32,389 nucleotides of DNA. It comes from Actinomycetes bacterium. GTDB lineage: Bacteria; Actinomycetota; Acidimicrobiia; Acidimicrobiales; RAAP-2. The stretch covers positions 1-32,389 of the forward strand of contig JAJYSU010000023.1 of assembly GCA_021793395.1 (NCBI GenBank), in the 5' to 3' direction. Positions 1-8,552 of the stretch are shown piece after piece; positions within the stretch are counted from its first letter, which is position 1, and each line of letters begins with the position of its first letter. The notes beneath the pieces are model-generated. The model was not told the origin of the DNA, did not search any database, and saw only the letters and a list, made by a program, of their open reading frames with translations. Both the position numbers and the translations under genes were made by a program.

Positions 1-1287
1 GATCGATGGCGGGGTGACAGTGGTCACCGTCACCACCTCCGAGCCACACTGGCTCGAGACCGTGGTGGGATTGGGCCCACCGCTGCTGTAGACCGCCTGG
101 ACGTAGTAGGTGCCCGCGGTGGTGAACGTACCGAGCGACACCGGGTTCGTCGTGCCGATGACGCCGGTGAAGGGAGTCGACGCCGACGTGAACCCGCTCG
201 CGGCCGTGGTGCAGGTGTTGTTGGTGTAGACGGTGAAGGTCACCGTGCCCGAGGGGCTCGCGGTGACGTTCGAGACCGTCGCCGAGTCGCTCGCGCTCTG
301 TCCGACGTTGATGTCACCGCTAGGTGGGTTGAGTGTGGTCGTGACGCTGGCGATCGCGAACGTCTCGACCGTACCCGGAGTGATCGCCGAGTAGGTACCG
401 TCGCCGCTGTAGGTCACCATGAAGTAGTAATTACCCGGCGCGAGGCCGGTGGCTGAAGGCGACGTTGCAGTGCCGCCTGACAGGGTCACGGTCGCCGACC
501 CATCCGTCGGGTTATCGGTACCGTAACTCGTCACCGGCGTGCCGTTGCCCGGCGTGCCCGAGTACAGGGTGAAGGTCACCGTGCCGGTAGGCACGGTTCC
601 GCCGGTGATGCCGCTCACCGTCGCGGTGTCGAACACCGACGTGCCACTCACCGTGGGAGTGGTGCTGAGCGTCGCGGTCCGGCCGGAGGGAGCCACGCAG
701 ATGTACACGCCGCTCAAGACGGGAGAACCGCCGCCGTTGTTGGTGGGTGGAGTGTAGTAATAGCCACCCGCACTGCCCGTGGTGGCGACACCATCGGCAG
801 TGCTCGTCAGCGTGCCGCTAGGCGGAAGGCTGTTCGACGTGGCGTTGTAGAACTGGTACGCGGAGCCACCGCCACCGCCACCGTGCACGATGACGCCGTC
901 GATCGTGACGTTGCTCGTGTCAGTGATCTCGACGTACGGGATGCCGCCACTTGGCGCAGAGACACCCGACGGCGGGTACGGGTACTGGGGCTCGCTACCC
1001 GTCGACCACGAGATCCCATCCTGGTTGCCACCCGTAACCGGCGCCGATTGCGACACGATGGCGTCACCGGTAGGACAGAGACTCGCTCCCGTACTTCCGG
1101 TCCCCAAGATGGCGCGAGAGTCGTTGAGGGTTGGGCCTGAACCCGCGCTTGCGCTCGTGGCAGTCGTCACGACCGACGCCAGGACCACCAGCAGTGCCAC
1201 CGACGAGGTACGCAGGCTTCGCAACCCCGCCCCCCTCGACTCGGTGCGCGATCCGACACGGCCATTCTCGGAGTGAATCCTCTTCAT
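1..1287 (-). CDS. Secreted Ig-like repeat protein (3' end beyond window)
   Basis: An uninterrupted frame of 429 codons runs from an ATG at 1287 off the left edge, so the C-terminus is missing. A GGAAGGGA Shine-Dalgarno sequence lies about 7 nt before the ATG, and a good promoter lies upstream. Residues about 22-50 form a signal peptide (hydrophobic LLVVLASVV core, then an Ala-Ser-Ala cleavage region). A Gly-rich segment follows (about 125-145, GGGGGGSAY). Two Ig-like repeats follow at about 205-310 and 315-425. Each carries a GTVTFT strand, a later G(N/T)YY strand and a VxxYSxxG strand, as in bacterial Ig-like repeats of surface proteins. I infer an exported surface or extracellular protein; no enzymatic motif is visible. 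Its function is unknown, and what lies beyond position 1 could add an anchor or a catalytic domain. Confidence 0.8.
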   Translation of the reverse strand, partial: MKRIHSENGRVGSRTESRGAGLRSLRTSSVALLVVLASVVTTATSASAGSGPTLNDSRAILGTGSTGASLCPTGDAIVSQSAPVTGGNQDGISWSTGSEPQYPYPPSGVSAPSGGIPYVEITDTSNVTIDGVIVHGGGGGGSAYQFYNATSNSLPPSGTLTSTADGVATTGSAGGYYYTPPTNNGGGSPVLSGVYICVAPSGRTATLSTTPTVSGTSVFDTATVSGITGGTVPTGTVTFTLYSGTPGNGTPVTSYGTDNPTDGSATVTLSGGTATSPSATGLAPGNYYFMVTYSGDGTYSAITPGTVETFAIASVTTTLNPPSGDINVGQSASDSATVSNVTASPSGTVTFTVYTNNTCTTAASGFTSASTPFTGVIGTTNPVSLGTFTTAGTYYVQAVYSSGGPNPTTVSSQCGSEVVTVTTVTPPSI

Positions 1288-1718
1288 GGCAACTTCCCTT
1301 CCGCCCCTGCAGTGTTCAAGTCTGGTCGGACAAGAAAACTTTGTCAAGTTCGTGCGTTGCCGTTGTTTGTCCGTAGAGAGTGGGATTACTGAGGATTCCT
1401 TCAGGTGAGGACCTTCGATTGTGGACTCTTGATGATGTCGTTTCACGTACTAGTGACGGTGTTGTGTTGTGATAGCCCGCGATTGTCCTGGTGGTCACGT
1501 GACGCGCCGCCGCCGACGGCGCCGCCGCACGCTCGCGAGTCGGGCGCCTCACCGCCACGGAGACGTGCGTACTCACCTCCACGGTCCGTCGGCCGTCGCG
1601 CGGCGCGGGCATGAGCGGTAGCACCCGATGATCAGAACTGTCGACGCCACCGGTGCACTTCTTTCCTCACGTTCACGTAAGATATGACCCAGTTAGGTCT
1701 CGACACGGCGGAGGACGA
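1288..1718. other. 431-bp divergent intergenic region
   Basis: This region separates the minus-strand Ig-like gene from the plus-strand exporter. Its first ~200 bp are visibly richer in A+T than the surroundings, and it holds the TTGACA promoter. A perfect 10-bp palindrome GTCACGTGAC lies at 1494-1503. The stretch 1500-1610 is extremely GC-rich. A TAAGAT at 1678-1683 may be a -10 for the exporter, but no convincing -35 is seen. I see no convincing protein gene. Confidence 0.5.
1319..1347 (-). promoter_or_regulatory. Sigma70-type promoter for the Ig-like protein gene
   Basis: On the minus strand there is a perfect TTGACA (1347-1342), a 17-nt spacer and CAGACT (1324-1319), giving a start near 1312 and a leader of about 25 nt that contains the GGAAGGGA ribosome site. 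An inverted repeat GACAA/TTGTC (1329-1333 and 1341-1345) overlaps the -35 and spacer and could be an operator. Confidence 0.55.
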
Positions 1719-3533
1719 ATGGCGACACGAACGGATCACCACGAGGTGACGGAGGCTGGTGGCGACCCCTACAAGGGCAAGTGGCTCACCCTGTCCAACA
1801 CCACGCTCGGCATGTTCCTCGTGGTGATCAACCAGTCGATCATCCTGATTTCGCTGCCCGACATTTTCAAGGGCATTCGCCTCAACCCGCTCACCCCATC
1901 GAACTCCGGCTACTTCCTGTGGCTGCTGATGGGATTCACAGTGGTAACGGCCGTGCTCGTGGTGAGCTTCGGACGCCTCGGTGACATGTTCGGCCGAGTA
2001 AAGATGTTCAACCTCGGCTTCGCCGTCTTCACCGTGTTCTCGATCTTGCTCGCGGTGACGTGGATGCACGGCTCGGGTGGCGCGATGTGGCTCATCACGA
2101 TGCGGGTGGGTCAGGGCATCGGGGGCTCACTACTCTTCGCCAACTCCAGCGCGATCCTGACCGACGCTTTCCCACCCCACCAGCGTGGCCTGGCCCTCGG
2201 GGTCAACCAGGTCGCGGCCATCGGCGGCTCCTTCATCGGCCTCATTCTCGGGGGCGTACTCGCGCCCGTCGAGTGGCACCTCGTGTTCCTGGTCTCGGTA
2301 CCCTTCGGTCTCTTCGGCACCTACTGGTCCTACACGAAGTTGGTGGACAAGGGCGTGCGCACGCCGTCCTCCATCGACTGGTGGGGCAACCTGACCTTCG
2401 CCGTCGGACTCATCGCCCTGCTCGTGGGCATCACCTACGGCATCGAGCCCTACCGCAGCCAGTCGATGGGCTGGGCCAACCCCATGGTGCTCGGCTCAAT
2501 GGGCGGGGGAATCATCGTCCTCGCACTCTTCGGGTGGATCGAGACGAAGGTCGCGAACCCCATGTTTCGCCTCCCCCTCTTTCGCATCCGCGCCTTCTCC
2601 GCCGGCAACGTCGCGAACCTGCTCGCGAACCTGGGCCGCGGCGGCCTAATGTTCATCCTCATCATCTGGCTCCAGGGAATCTGGCTCCCCCAGCACGGCT
2701 ACAGCTTCTCCGCCACGCCGCTGTGGGCGGGGATCTTCATGCTGCCACTCACGGTCGGCTTTCTCATCGCCGGACCGCTATCGGGCATCTTCTCCGACCA
2801 CTACGGCTCGCGACCCTTCGCCACGGGCGGCATGGTCGCCGCGGCGCTGAGCTTCGGACTGCTCGAACTCCTACCGGGTAACTTCGGCTACCTCTGGTTC
2901 GCGCTGCTGCTCCTGCTCAACGGTCTCGCGATGGGACTGTTCGCCTCGCCCAACTGGGCCGGGATCATGAACAGCCTGCCCCCCAACCAGCGAGGCGCCG
3001 GAGCCGGCATGACCGCCACCTTCCAGAACGCGGCGATGGTGCTCTCCATCGGCGTCTTCTTCTCGCTCATCATCGCGGGGCTCGCCAGCCACCTGCCCGA
3101 CACCCTGTACCACGGGCTCGTAGCCCAGGGCATTGCGCCGGCCACCGCGGCCAAGGTGTCCCACCTGCCGCCCACCGGGGCACTGTTTGCCGCCTTCCTC
3201 GGCTACAACCCGATGGCTACGCTGTTGGGCCCGGCCCTACACGCGCTCTCCCCGGCGCACGCCGCGTACCTGACGGGTCGCAGTTTCTTCCCCCACCTGG
3301 TGACCGCCCCCTTCATGCACGGCCTGCGTGAAGCCTTCGACTTCGCCGTCGTCGCTTGCGTGATCGCCGCGATCGCGTCGTGGATGCGTGGTGGCAAGTA
3401 CCACTACGTCGAGGGGGCCGAACTCAGTGCGGCCGACCGTGACGTCCTGGCCCCGGTTACCGTCGGAACCGTGACCAGTGAGGAGTCCGTTCTCGCAACC
3501 ACGCGCGACGGCGACAAGGGCGTCCCCGCGTGA
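1719..3533 (+). CDS. MFS drug exporter, DHA2 (EmrB/QacA-like) family
   Basis: This is a 604-aa integral membrane protein with about 14 hydrophobic segments, the size and topology of DHA2 proton-driven multidrug exporters. MFS motif A is seen at residues 85-95 (GRLGDMFGRVK), and a NQSIILISLPDIF first-helix signature resembles the family's motif D1. A long extramembrane stretch near residues 480-540 and a hydrophilic tail of about 45 residues follow. I chose ATG 1719 because GGAGG lies 4-5 nt before it; an in-frame ATG at 1653 has no ribosome site and would add unconserved-looking residues. The gene overlaps the downstream MerR gene by GTGA, so the two are probably translationally coupled and the regulator may control the exporter. 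The substrate cannot be predicted. Confidence 0.88.
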   Translation: MATRTDHHEVTEAGGDPYKGKWLTLSNTTLGMFLVVINQSIILISLPDIFKGIRLNPLTPSNSGYFLWLLMGFTVVTAVLVVSFGRLGDMFGRVKMFNLGFAVFTVFSILLAVTWMHGSGGAMWLITMRVGQGIGGSLLFANSSAILTDAFPPHQRGLALGVNQVAAIGGSFIGLILGGVLAPVEWHLVFLVSVPFGLFGTYWSYTKLVDKGVRTPSSIDWWGNLTFAVGLIALLVGITYGIEPYRSQSMGWANPMVLGSMGGGIIVLALFGWIETKVANPMFRLPLFRIRAFSAGNVANLLANLGRGGLMFILIIWLQGIWLPQHGYSFSATPLWAGIFMLPLTVGFLIAGPLSGIFSDHYGSRPFATGGMVAAALSFGLLELLPGNFGYLWFALLLLLNGLAMGLFASPNWAGIMNSLPPNQRGAGAGMTATFQNAAMVLSIGVFFSLIIAGLASHLPDTLYHGLVAQGIAPATAAKVSHLPPTGALFAAFLGYNPMATLLGPALHALSPAHAAYLTGRSFFPHLVTAPFMHGLREAFDFAVVACVIAAIASWMRGGKYHYVEGAELSAADRDVLAPVTVGTVTSEESVLATTRDGDKGVPA

Positions 3534-4081
3534 GTGCCGCGAAGTCGCCGACCCGTAGCGCTGGCACGGCCTCGAGTGGGGCACACCAGGCGTGCCCCCA
3601 CGCCCTTGAGGGCGACCGTAGCGACCTCGTGCGCATCGGCGCGGTGGCGCGCCAGTTGGGTGTCTCGGAGCGGACCCTGCGCTACTACGAGGAGGTCGGA
3701 CTCGTGCGCCCGGCCCTGCACGAGCCGGGCGGAAGCCGCCGCTACTGCGACGCCGACATCGCGCGGATCCAGCGCATCCGCGAGATGCAGGAACTCCTCG
3801 GCTTCAACCTCGACGAGATCCGCACCATGATCAGTGCCGAAGACCGGCTCGACGCCCTGCGCGAGGAGTACCGGGCCATCACCAGCCGTCCGCGCCAGCT
3901 TCGTCTCATCGAGGCCGCCTACCACGAGCTAACCCAGATGCGTGAGATCGTGGCCGCCAAGGCCGCCCGCCTCGACGACTTCCTCGAGAAGCTCGACTCG
4001 CGTATCGAGCGTCACCGCTCCCAACTCAGCGGCGTCGCACCGACGCCGCCACGACCAACCTCGCGCGTTTCGCCCCGCTAG
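3530..4081 (+). CDS. MerR-family transcriptional regulator
   Basis: A 183-aa protein with an N-terminal MerR winged helix-turn-helix at about residues 34-100. It contains the signature RIGAVARQLGVSERTLRYYEEVGLV and then a GGSRRY wing. A helical dimerisation segment (about 105-165) follows and ends in a Pro/Arg-rich tail. There is no cysteine-based metal site of the MerR/CueR kind in the effector region, so a small-molecule ligand is more likely than a metal. The GTG start at 3530 lies inside the exporter stop (GTGA overlap). A second in-frame GTG at 3629, next to the conserved domain, is an alternative start that would remove 33 poorly conserved residues. Pairing of MerR-type regulators with efflux pumps is common and suggests control of the upstream MFS gene. 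Confidence 0.88.
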   Translation: MSAAKSPTRSAGTASSGAHQACPHALEGDRSDLVRIGAVARQLGVSERTLRYYEEVGLVRPALHEPGGSRRYCDADIARIQRIREMQELLGFNLDEIRTMISAEDRLDALREEYRAITSRPRQLRLIEAAYHELTQMREIVAAKAARLDDFLEKLDSRIERHRSQLSGVAPTPPRPTSRVSPR

Positions 4082-4292
4082 GCGAACGGCGTCGACGGCG
4101 ACTGTCCTCCTCCCTGCCAGCCATTGACCGCCCGGCGCGACGGCGCTCGTTCCCCACGCGCTCGTCTCTGAGCCCGTGGTCCCGAGCGCCGCTCGCGCCA
4201 GTGACTCGTCACTACGCGTCACGCCCGACTGACCCCGGCGGCGACTCCTCGTCCAGGACCTTCGACCCCCCTCGCGCACTGCCGCCTCGTCG

Positions 4293-4298
4293 TACACT
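4293..4298 (+). promoter_or_regulatory. Leaderless -10 element (TACACT)
   Basis: TACACT, six nucleotides, then the ATG at 4305. There is no purine-rich ribosome site. The spacing would place the transcript start at or next to the ATG. Confidence 0.5.
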
Positions 4299-4304
4299 GG
4301 GCAC

Positions 4305-4715
4305 ATGCGTCGGTACATCCCCGTCCTCTTGCTCGCCGTGCTCGTCGTCCTCGCCGGACTCTTCGCCCTGCTCTCGTGGCATCAGGCCCACGAGACCACC
4401 GCCGCCGGGCTCTACGACTGCTCGAGCACCCTCACCGCCAAGCCCCACACGCTGGTGCTGTCCTGCGCGGACGCCAACACCGAGATCACCGACATCTCGT
4501 GGACCAACTGGGGACAGTCCACGGCCTTCGCCACCGGTACAGCCCGCTGGAACGACTGCACGCCCTCCTGCGCGGCGGGTACCTGGCACGAGACATCCAC
4601 CACCGCCTGGGCCTACCGCATCGTGAACGGCCACTACACCCGCGTCGACGGCGACAACACCCACCTCTTTAATGGTGGCCCCTTCCTCGCGACGTCGTAC
4701 CCGCCCGCCAGCTAA
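4305..4715 (+). CDS. Secreted/membrane-anchored protein of unknown function
   Basis: A 136-aa protein. The first ~24 residues form an uncleaved anchor or signal peptide (IPVLLLAVLVVLAGLFALL). The rest is an exported domain with four cysteines that could form two disulfides: YDCS, LSCADAN, and NDCTPSCAAGT. The pattern of a PHTLVLSCAD strand, a WTNWG turn, an NDCxPxCAxG loop and a final YR...GHYTR strand resembles a small, widespread but uncharacterised actinobacterial exported domain. That resemblance is from memory and was not searched. It is followed by a two-TM protein and a secreted beta-helix protein on the same strand, so I infer an envelope role. No catalytic motif is seen. Confidence 0.7.
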   Translation: MRRYIPVLLLAVLVVLAGLFALLSWHQAHETTAAGLYDCSSTLTAKPHTLVLSCADANTEITDISWTNWGQSTAFATGTARWNDCTPSCAAGTWHETSTTAWAYRIVNGHYTRVDGDNTHLFNGGPFLATSYPPAS

Positions 4716-4761
4716 ACGCACTGCCCCGGCGGTCCGCGCGCGGGTGTGTGAAACTTGGCGC

Positions 4762-5046
4762 ATGGGGAGTTGGCACCCGAACCGCGCGCAGCGCGTCGTG
4801 CTCGTCGTCGCGCTCGGCGCGGCCCTGGCGGTCGTGGGGTGGTGGATCACGTCGTGGTCGACCGACACCGGGTGGACCGCCTACGCCCCGCTGACTCGGG
4901 GTCCGCTCGGTTCCCACGGTCTGCACCTCTGGGTGCGCGCGGTCGTCTGGTTACTCCTGATCGTCGCGTGGGCGGTGACGTCGCTGGTCGTGCTGCGTTC
5001 ACACCCCGCGCTCGACGACGCCAGCGCGGCGACACACCACACGTGA
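4762..5046 (+). CDS. Small two-TM membrane protein
   Basis: A 94-aa protein with two hydrophobic segments (about residues 11-27 and 63-83). Between them is a loop carrying WTAYAPLTRGP and GLHLWVRA, which resembles a small actinobacterial membrane-protein family of unknown function. The start is ATG 4762; a degenerate GAAACT six nucleotides upstream (4750-4755) could be a weak leaderless -10. Its last codons overlap the GTG of the beta-helix gene (GTGA at 5043-5046), so the two are probably co-translated. It may help anchor or export its neighbour, but nothing in the sequence proves that. Confidence 0.65.
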   Translation: MGSWHPNRAQRVVLVVALGAALAVVGWWITSWSTDTGWTAYAPLTRGPLGSHGLHLWVRAVVWLLLIVAWAVTSLVVLRSHPALDDASAATHHT

Positions 5047-6818
5047 CGCGCCACGCCAGGCGCGTCGGCCGCGGCACCACCTTCGTAACCGTGCTCGCCC
5101 TGGCCAGTTGCGTCGGCGTTGCCGTTGCCGTACCAGCCCCGCCCGCCCTCGGGTCGACCGCGTCCCGCCCGACTCGACCCACCGTGGCGCCGTTTCCCCT
5201 TGAGCCAATCGGCGCCACTCCCCAGCCGAGCGACGGGCGCATCCCCAACCCCGCGACCCCGGGGGGTCGCCCGCTTAACGCGCACCGGCGCTGCGCCGTC
5301 ACCTTCGACACCACCATCGGCGCCACCGTCGGCGCGGTCAACCAGTGGATCACCGCGCACCAACGTCGCCTCGCCCACCCCACCACGATCTGTCTCGCGG
5401 GGACCTTCCGCGCACCCCTACGCGTCGCGTCCAAGACCTCGACGGCGCTGCTGATGATCACCCACGCCCCCGGCCGCACCGCCGTCATCGAACTGGGAAC
5501 GGTCACCCCGCGCGACGTGGCCCCCCACCAGTACTGGCCGGTCGCGGCCGCGATCAGCATCGTCGACTCGCGCGACGTGGCAATTATCGGGCTACGCGTA
5601 CGCGACGTCCTCTACAACGGGCCCGGACAGACTCCTGCGGGGATCGACGTCACGGCACGTGCCGCCGCAACGACCACCACCCGCACCGCCGTGCCCTACC
5701 GCTCCGCGTGCGTCGCCCACCACGGCACCTGCGGCAACATCTACCTGCTCGACAACATCGTCACCGACGTGGCCAACCTCGCCGACGCGCACCCCACGCG
5801 GTCCACGTGCGGTAACCCCGACGTCGGCGCCTACGGCATCGTGGTGATCGACGCCGGTCGAGCCGGATCACCACCCCTCCAGCACGTCGTCGTCGAGGGC
5901 AACACGATCGAGGACCTGCGCACGGGCCAGAGCGAGTCGCTCAGCATCGACGGCAACGTGGTCGACTACCTGATCGCGCACAACGTACTGCGCGGACTCG
6001 ACAACATCGGCATCGACGTCGCCGGCTGGGAGGCCGGACCGGTACAACCGCGCGACGGCCTGATTACGAACAATCGCGTCGCCAACGTCGACACCCTGAC
6101 CAACAGTGCGTACGCGAGCTGGGACCCGGCGAGCGAGCGCTGCGTCTCGCTCGGCGAGAACGCCGGCGGTATCTACGATGACGGCGCGGCGCGCCTCTGG
6201 ATCCGCGACAACGTCGTGTGGAACACCAACCAAGGCATCAGTCTCGACGTCGAGACTCCCGGTCGCTCCACGTCGGATCTACGTGTGACCGGCAACGTCG
6301 TCGTCGACTCACGCGGCACCAGCCCGGGCGACCCGAGCGAGGGCCCCAACCCGCCCGGCGTGCCCGGCCGCTCCGCGGTGGCCGGGCACGCCTACGACGC
6401 CCTCTACCTCGACACCTACGGACGTGGCTCGTCGATGCGTGATGTCGTCGTGGCCCACAACGTGTTCGTCAACCAGAGCCAGAACTTCCAGGGCCACGCC
6501 GTCGCACCCGTGATCGACCTGGCGGGTAACTGGCGCGACGTGGTGATCGAGCACAACGTCATCGGCGGGGACGGTGCGCACGACCGGCTCAACCCGCTGG
6601 TCGTGCTGGAGACCCCCATCGCGGGACGCGCGCTAATAATGGACTACAACTGCTACCGGGGACTGTCGGCCGTCGTCGGAACCGACTTCGAGAACTTCGC
6701 CACCCCGACCACCACCGCGCTCTCACTGCGCGCCTGGCGCGCCAGCACGCGCGACCGCCTCGACGCCCACAGCGCAGTGGGGCGCGTCGCGTCGTGGTGC
6801 GCGACACGGCACCCGTAG
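5043..6818 (+). CDS. Secreted parallel beta-helix repeat protein
   Basis: A 591-aa protein beginning at a GTG embedded in the upstream stop codon. A signal peptide is seen at about residues 12-38 (TFVTVLALASCVGVAVAV then PAPPALGS). From about 170 onward there are recurrent rungs such as VVVEGNTIEDL, YLIAHNVLRGLDNIGI, LWIRDNVVWNTNQGI, VVVAHNVFVNQS and VVIEHNVIGG. This is the [IV]xxNxI/V pattern of right-handed parallel beta-helix proteins (pectate-lyase/NosD-like fold). Such folds are found in polysaccharide lyases, epimerases and surface proteins. I do not see a defined lyase catalytic triad. The cysteines (SACVAHHGTCGN, STCGN) suggest disulfides in an exported protein. A carbohydrate- or surface-related role is inference. 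Confidence 0.8.
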   Translation: MTRHARRVGRGTTFVTVLALASCVGVAVAVPAPPALGSTASRPTRPTVAPFPLEPIGATPQPSDGRIPNPATPGGRPLNAHRRCAVTFDTTIGATVGAVNQWITAHQRRLAHPTTICLAGTFRAPLRVASKTSTALLMITHAPGRTAVIELGTVTPRDVAPHQYWPVAAAISIVDSRDVAIIGLRVRDVLYNGPGQTPAGIDVTARAAATTTTRTAVPYRSACVAHHGTCGNIYLLDNIVTDVANLADAHPTRSTCGNPDVGAYGIVVIDAGRAGSPPLQHVVVEGNTIEDLRTGQSESLSIDGNVVDYLIAHNVLRGLDNIGIDVAGWEAGPVQPRDGLITNNRVANVDTLTNSAYASWDPASERCVSLGENAGGIYDDGAARLWIRDNVVWNTNQGISLDVETPGRSTSDLRVTGNVVVDSRGTSPGDPSEGPNPPGVPGRSAVAGHAYDALYLDTYGRGSSMRDVVVAHNVFVNQSQNFQGHAVAPVIDLAGNWRDVVIEHNVIGGDGAHDRLNPLVVLETPIAGRALIMDYNCYRGLSAVVGTDFENFATPTTTALSLRAWRASTRDRLDAHSAVGRVASWCATRHP

Positions 6819-6849
6819 GTCGCGCCAGCGGACATCACGGTCGTCTCAC

Positions 6850-6874
6850 GTGATCGCTCGCGGGCGAGGATCAC
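6850..6874. terminator. Convergent hairpin between beta-helix gene and SDR gene
   Basis: GTGATC-(g)-CTCG, loop CGGG, CGAG-GATCAC: a 10-bp stem with one bulged base. It lies 31 nt after the plus-strand stop and 9 nt after the minus-strand stop, so it could serve both genes. No clear T tract is seen. Confidence 0.55.
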
Positions 6875-6883
6875 CTCGTGGCG

Positions 6884-7636
6884 CTACCTCGCCGTGTACC
6901 CACCGTCGACGACGTACTGCGAGCCGGTAACGAAGCTGGCCTTGTCCGAGAGCAGGAACAGCACCAGGTCCGCCACCTCGTCGGCGCGCCCAAGACGTCC
7001 GATCGGGTGCAGTGCCACCAACTCGCGACGAGCCTCGTCGGGCAGCACGTTCAGCAGCGGCGTCTCGATGTAGCCCGGGTGCACCGAGTTGACGCGGATC
7101 TTCTGGTCGGCGTAGGCCAGCGCCGCCGCTTTGGTCATGCCGGCGATACCGTGCTTGGCCGCGACGTAGGGCGCGGCCGTCGGGTCGCCCACCACTCCCA
7201 GGATTGACGAGGTGTTCACGATCGCCCCACCGCCGGCGCGCAGCATCGCGGGGATCTCGAAGTGCATCCCGTAGAAGACCGAGTGCAGATTCACGTCCAT
7301 GAGGTGCAGGTAGCCCTCGATGTCGATGTCGGCGATCGGGCCCAGGGGGCCGCCGATCCCGGCGTTGTTGAAGGCCAGATGCAGCGCGCCAAAGCGCTCC
7401 TCGGCCAGCGCCACGGCGGCGCGCACGTCGTCGGGTCGACCCACGTCTCCCGACGTGGCGATCGCCTCGCCGCCGGCCGCGGTGATGCGCTGGGCGACCC
7501 CAGTCGCCCCCTCGAGGTTCACGTCGAGGACGAGCACGCGCGCACCCTCGGCTCCCAGGGCCAACGCGGTGGCCTCACCGATTCCCGAACCCCCACCAGT
7601 AACCAGGACCGACTTACCGTCGAACTGTCCACTCAT
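6884..7636 (-). CDS. Short-chain dehydrogenase/reductase (SDR)
   Basis: A 250-aa classical SDR, an NAD(P)-dependent oxidoreductase acting on an alcohol or ketone. Visible motifs are the TGGGSGIG cofactor glycine motif (about residue 13), an acidic residue at the end of beta-2 (VLVLDVN) that favours NAD(H), the NNAG motif (about 89), a catalytic Ser in IVNTSS, and YVAAK with Tyr and Lys. The ending [16 protein letters not shown] is typical of the family. A GAGGA ribosome site lies about 5 nt before the ATG. The gene stands alone between a terminator and a decayed region, so the substrate cannot be inferred. Confidence 0.9.
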   Translation of the reverse strand: MSGQFDGKSVLVTGGGSGIGEATALALGAEGARVLVLDVNLEGATGVAQRITAAGGEAIATSGDVGRPDDVRAAVALAEERFGALHLAFNNAGIGGPLGPIADIDIEGYLHLMDVNLHSVFYGMHFEIPAMLRAGGGAIVNTSSILGVVGDPTAAPYVAAKHGIAGMTKAAALAYADQKIRVNSVHPGYIETPLLNVLPDEARRELVALHPIGRLGRADEVADLVLFLLSDKASFVTGSQYVVDGGYTAR

Positions 7637-7742
7637 GACGTCCTCTTTTCCTCAGCGACGTACGGCGCGAGGTCAACAGTCGTCGAGGACGCGTCGCCGT
7701 CGACACCCCCACCTTGGCACGACGAGACCTGGCCCGTCCAAT

Positions 7743-8159
7743 TCAGCGCGCACCGGCCAGGTGCCGTCCGTGTTGCACAGCGAGACGCTCGGCCTCATGA
7801 CGCATCATGGCGGCCAATTCGGCGAAATCGTCGAGGGACCGGTTCACCCCGACCAGCGTGAACTCACTCCACCACTCGCAGGTCCACCCACGTCGTGAGG
7901 TGCGGGGAGACACCGACGTTGTAGAGCCGCAGTGCGAACAGGAGAGCATCAGCGTTGCGACGTTCGTCCACCAACCCCGTCACCGACGCCACGGCGGCTC
8001 GCTGCTCGGAGCCGCGCGTCCGGATCGGCGACCGCCGACCGCCAGGGCCCCGGCACTCGCGTCAAGAGCATCAACGCCGAGGTCGCGGTGCGTCACCGCG
8101 ACGTCGAGACGCCACTCGCGCCACGACGCCTCCACCACGTCGGCCACCTCGCGGCTCAC
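7743..8159 (-). pseudogene. Frameshifted remnant of an unrecognised gene
   Basis: Three consecutive minus-strand segments in different frames each have coding-like GC-biased codons. First is a GTG at 8159 leading into SREVADVVEASWREWRLD. Second is a segment containing RNADALLFALRLYNVGVSPH. Third is a segment containing NRSLDDFAELAAMMRHEAER, ending at a TGA (7743-7745). Joining them by two frame changes gives a plausible protein of about 140 aa. I do not recognise the family. The interpretation as one broken gene is inference; the alternative is non-coding DNA with chance open frames. It adjoins the broken HxlR gene, which supports decay of this whole patch. Confidence 0.35.
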
Positions 8160-8171
8160 CGAACCCCGGGG

Positions 8172-8552
8172 ACGCTCTCCGACAATCCCGAGAAGAAGGT
8201 CGATCCCTCGCTGCGTCGGGCCGTCGACGTGCTCGGCAAACGCTGAAGTGGCGTGCTCCTCGCGGCACTGGCCTCGGGACCCACCACGTTCGCCTTCCTC
8301 CGCGAGATCGGAGCCATCAGCGACTCGGTACTCGGCGAGCGACTGCGCGAACTGGGTGACGCGGGGCTGGTCGAGCGCCACGTCGAACCGGGCCCGCCGG
8401 TCGCGGTGCGCCACGCGCTCAACGACGCCGGCGCGGTGCGGTTCCCCGCACTCGAGGCGCTCACCGAGTGGGCGCGCGACCACCTTCCCACGGCCGCGGC
8501 TCTCCTCGTAACCGCCGCGCAAGTCAGGTGCGCCGATAACCTAAGCCAATGA
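8172..8552 (+). pseudogene. HxlR-family regulator with in-frame TGA
   Basis: The frame reads SDNPEKKVDPSLRRAVDVLGKR, then TGA (8244-8246), then SGVLLAALASGPTTFAFLRE. It continues through a typical HxlR winged helix (ISDSVLGERLRELGDAGLVER, wing, then ALTEWARDHLP). HxlR proteins have a conserved Trp right after the GK(R/K) at the stop position (GKRW, TGG), so TGA is best explained as a single TGG-to-TGA nonsense change. No good start codon precedes the domain: ACG occupies the expected place at 8172. Reinitiation at GTG 8253 would make only 99 aa lacking the first helix. The end overlaps the next gene by ATGA. A sequencing error cannot be excluded. Confidence 0.65.
8537..8542 (+). promoter_or_regulatory. 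Leaderless -10 element (TAACCT)
   Basis: TAACCT, six nucleotides (AAGCCA), then the ATG at 8549 of the Rrf2 fusion gene. It lies inside the 3' end of the broken HxlR frame. There is no Shine-Dalgarno sequence. Confidence 0.5.

Noticed and set aside
8244..8246. TGA read as tryptophan (stop-codon reassignment)
   Set aside because: TGA ends many intact genes here (for example MFS exporter, rpsR, both ABC ATPases), so a local nonsense mutation is the simpler reading.
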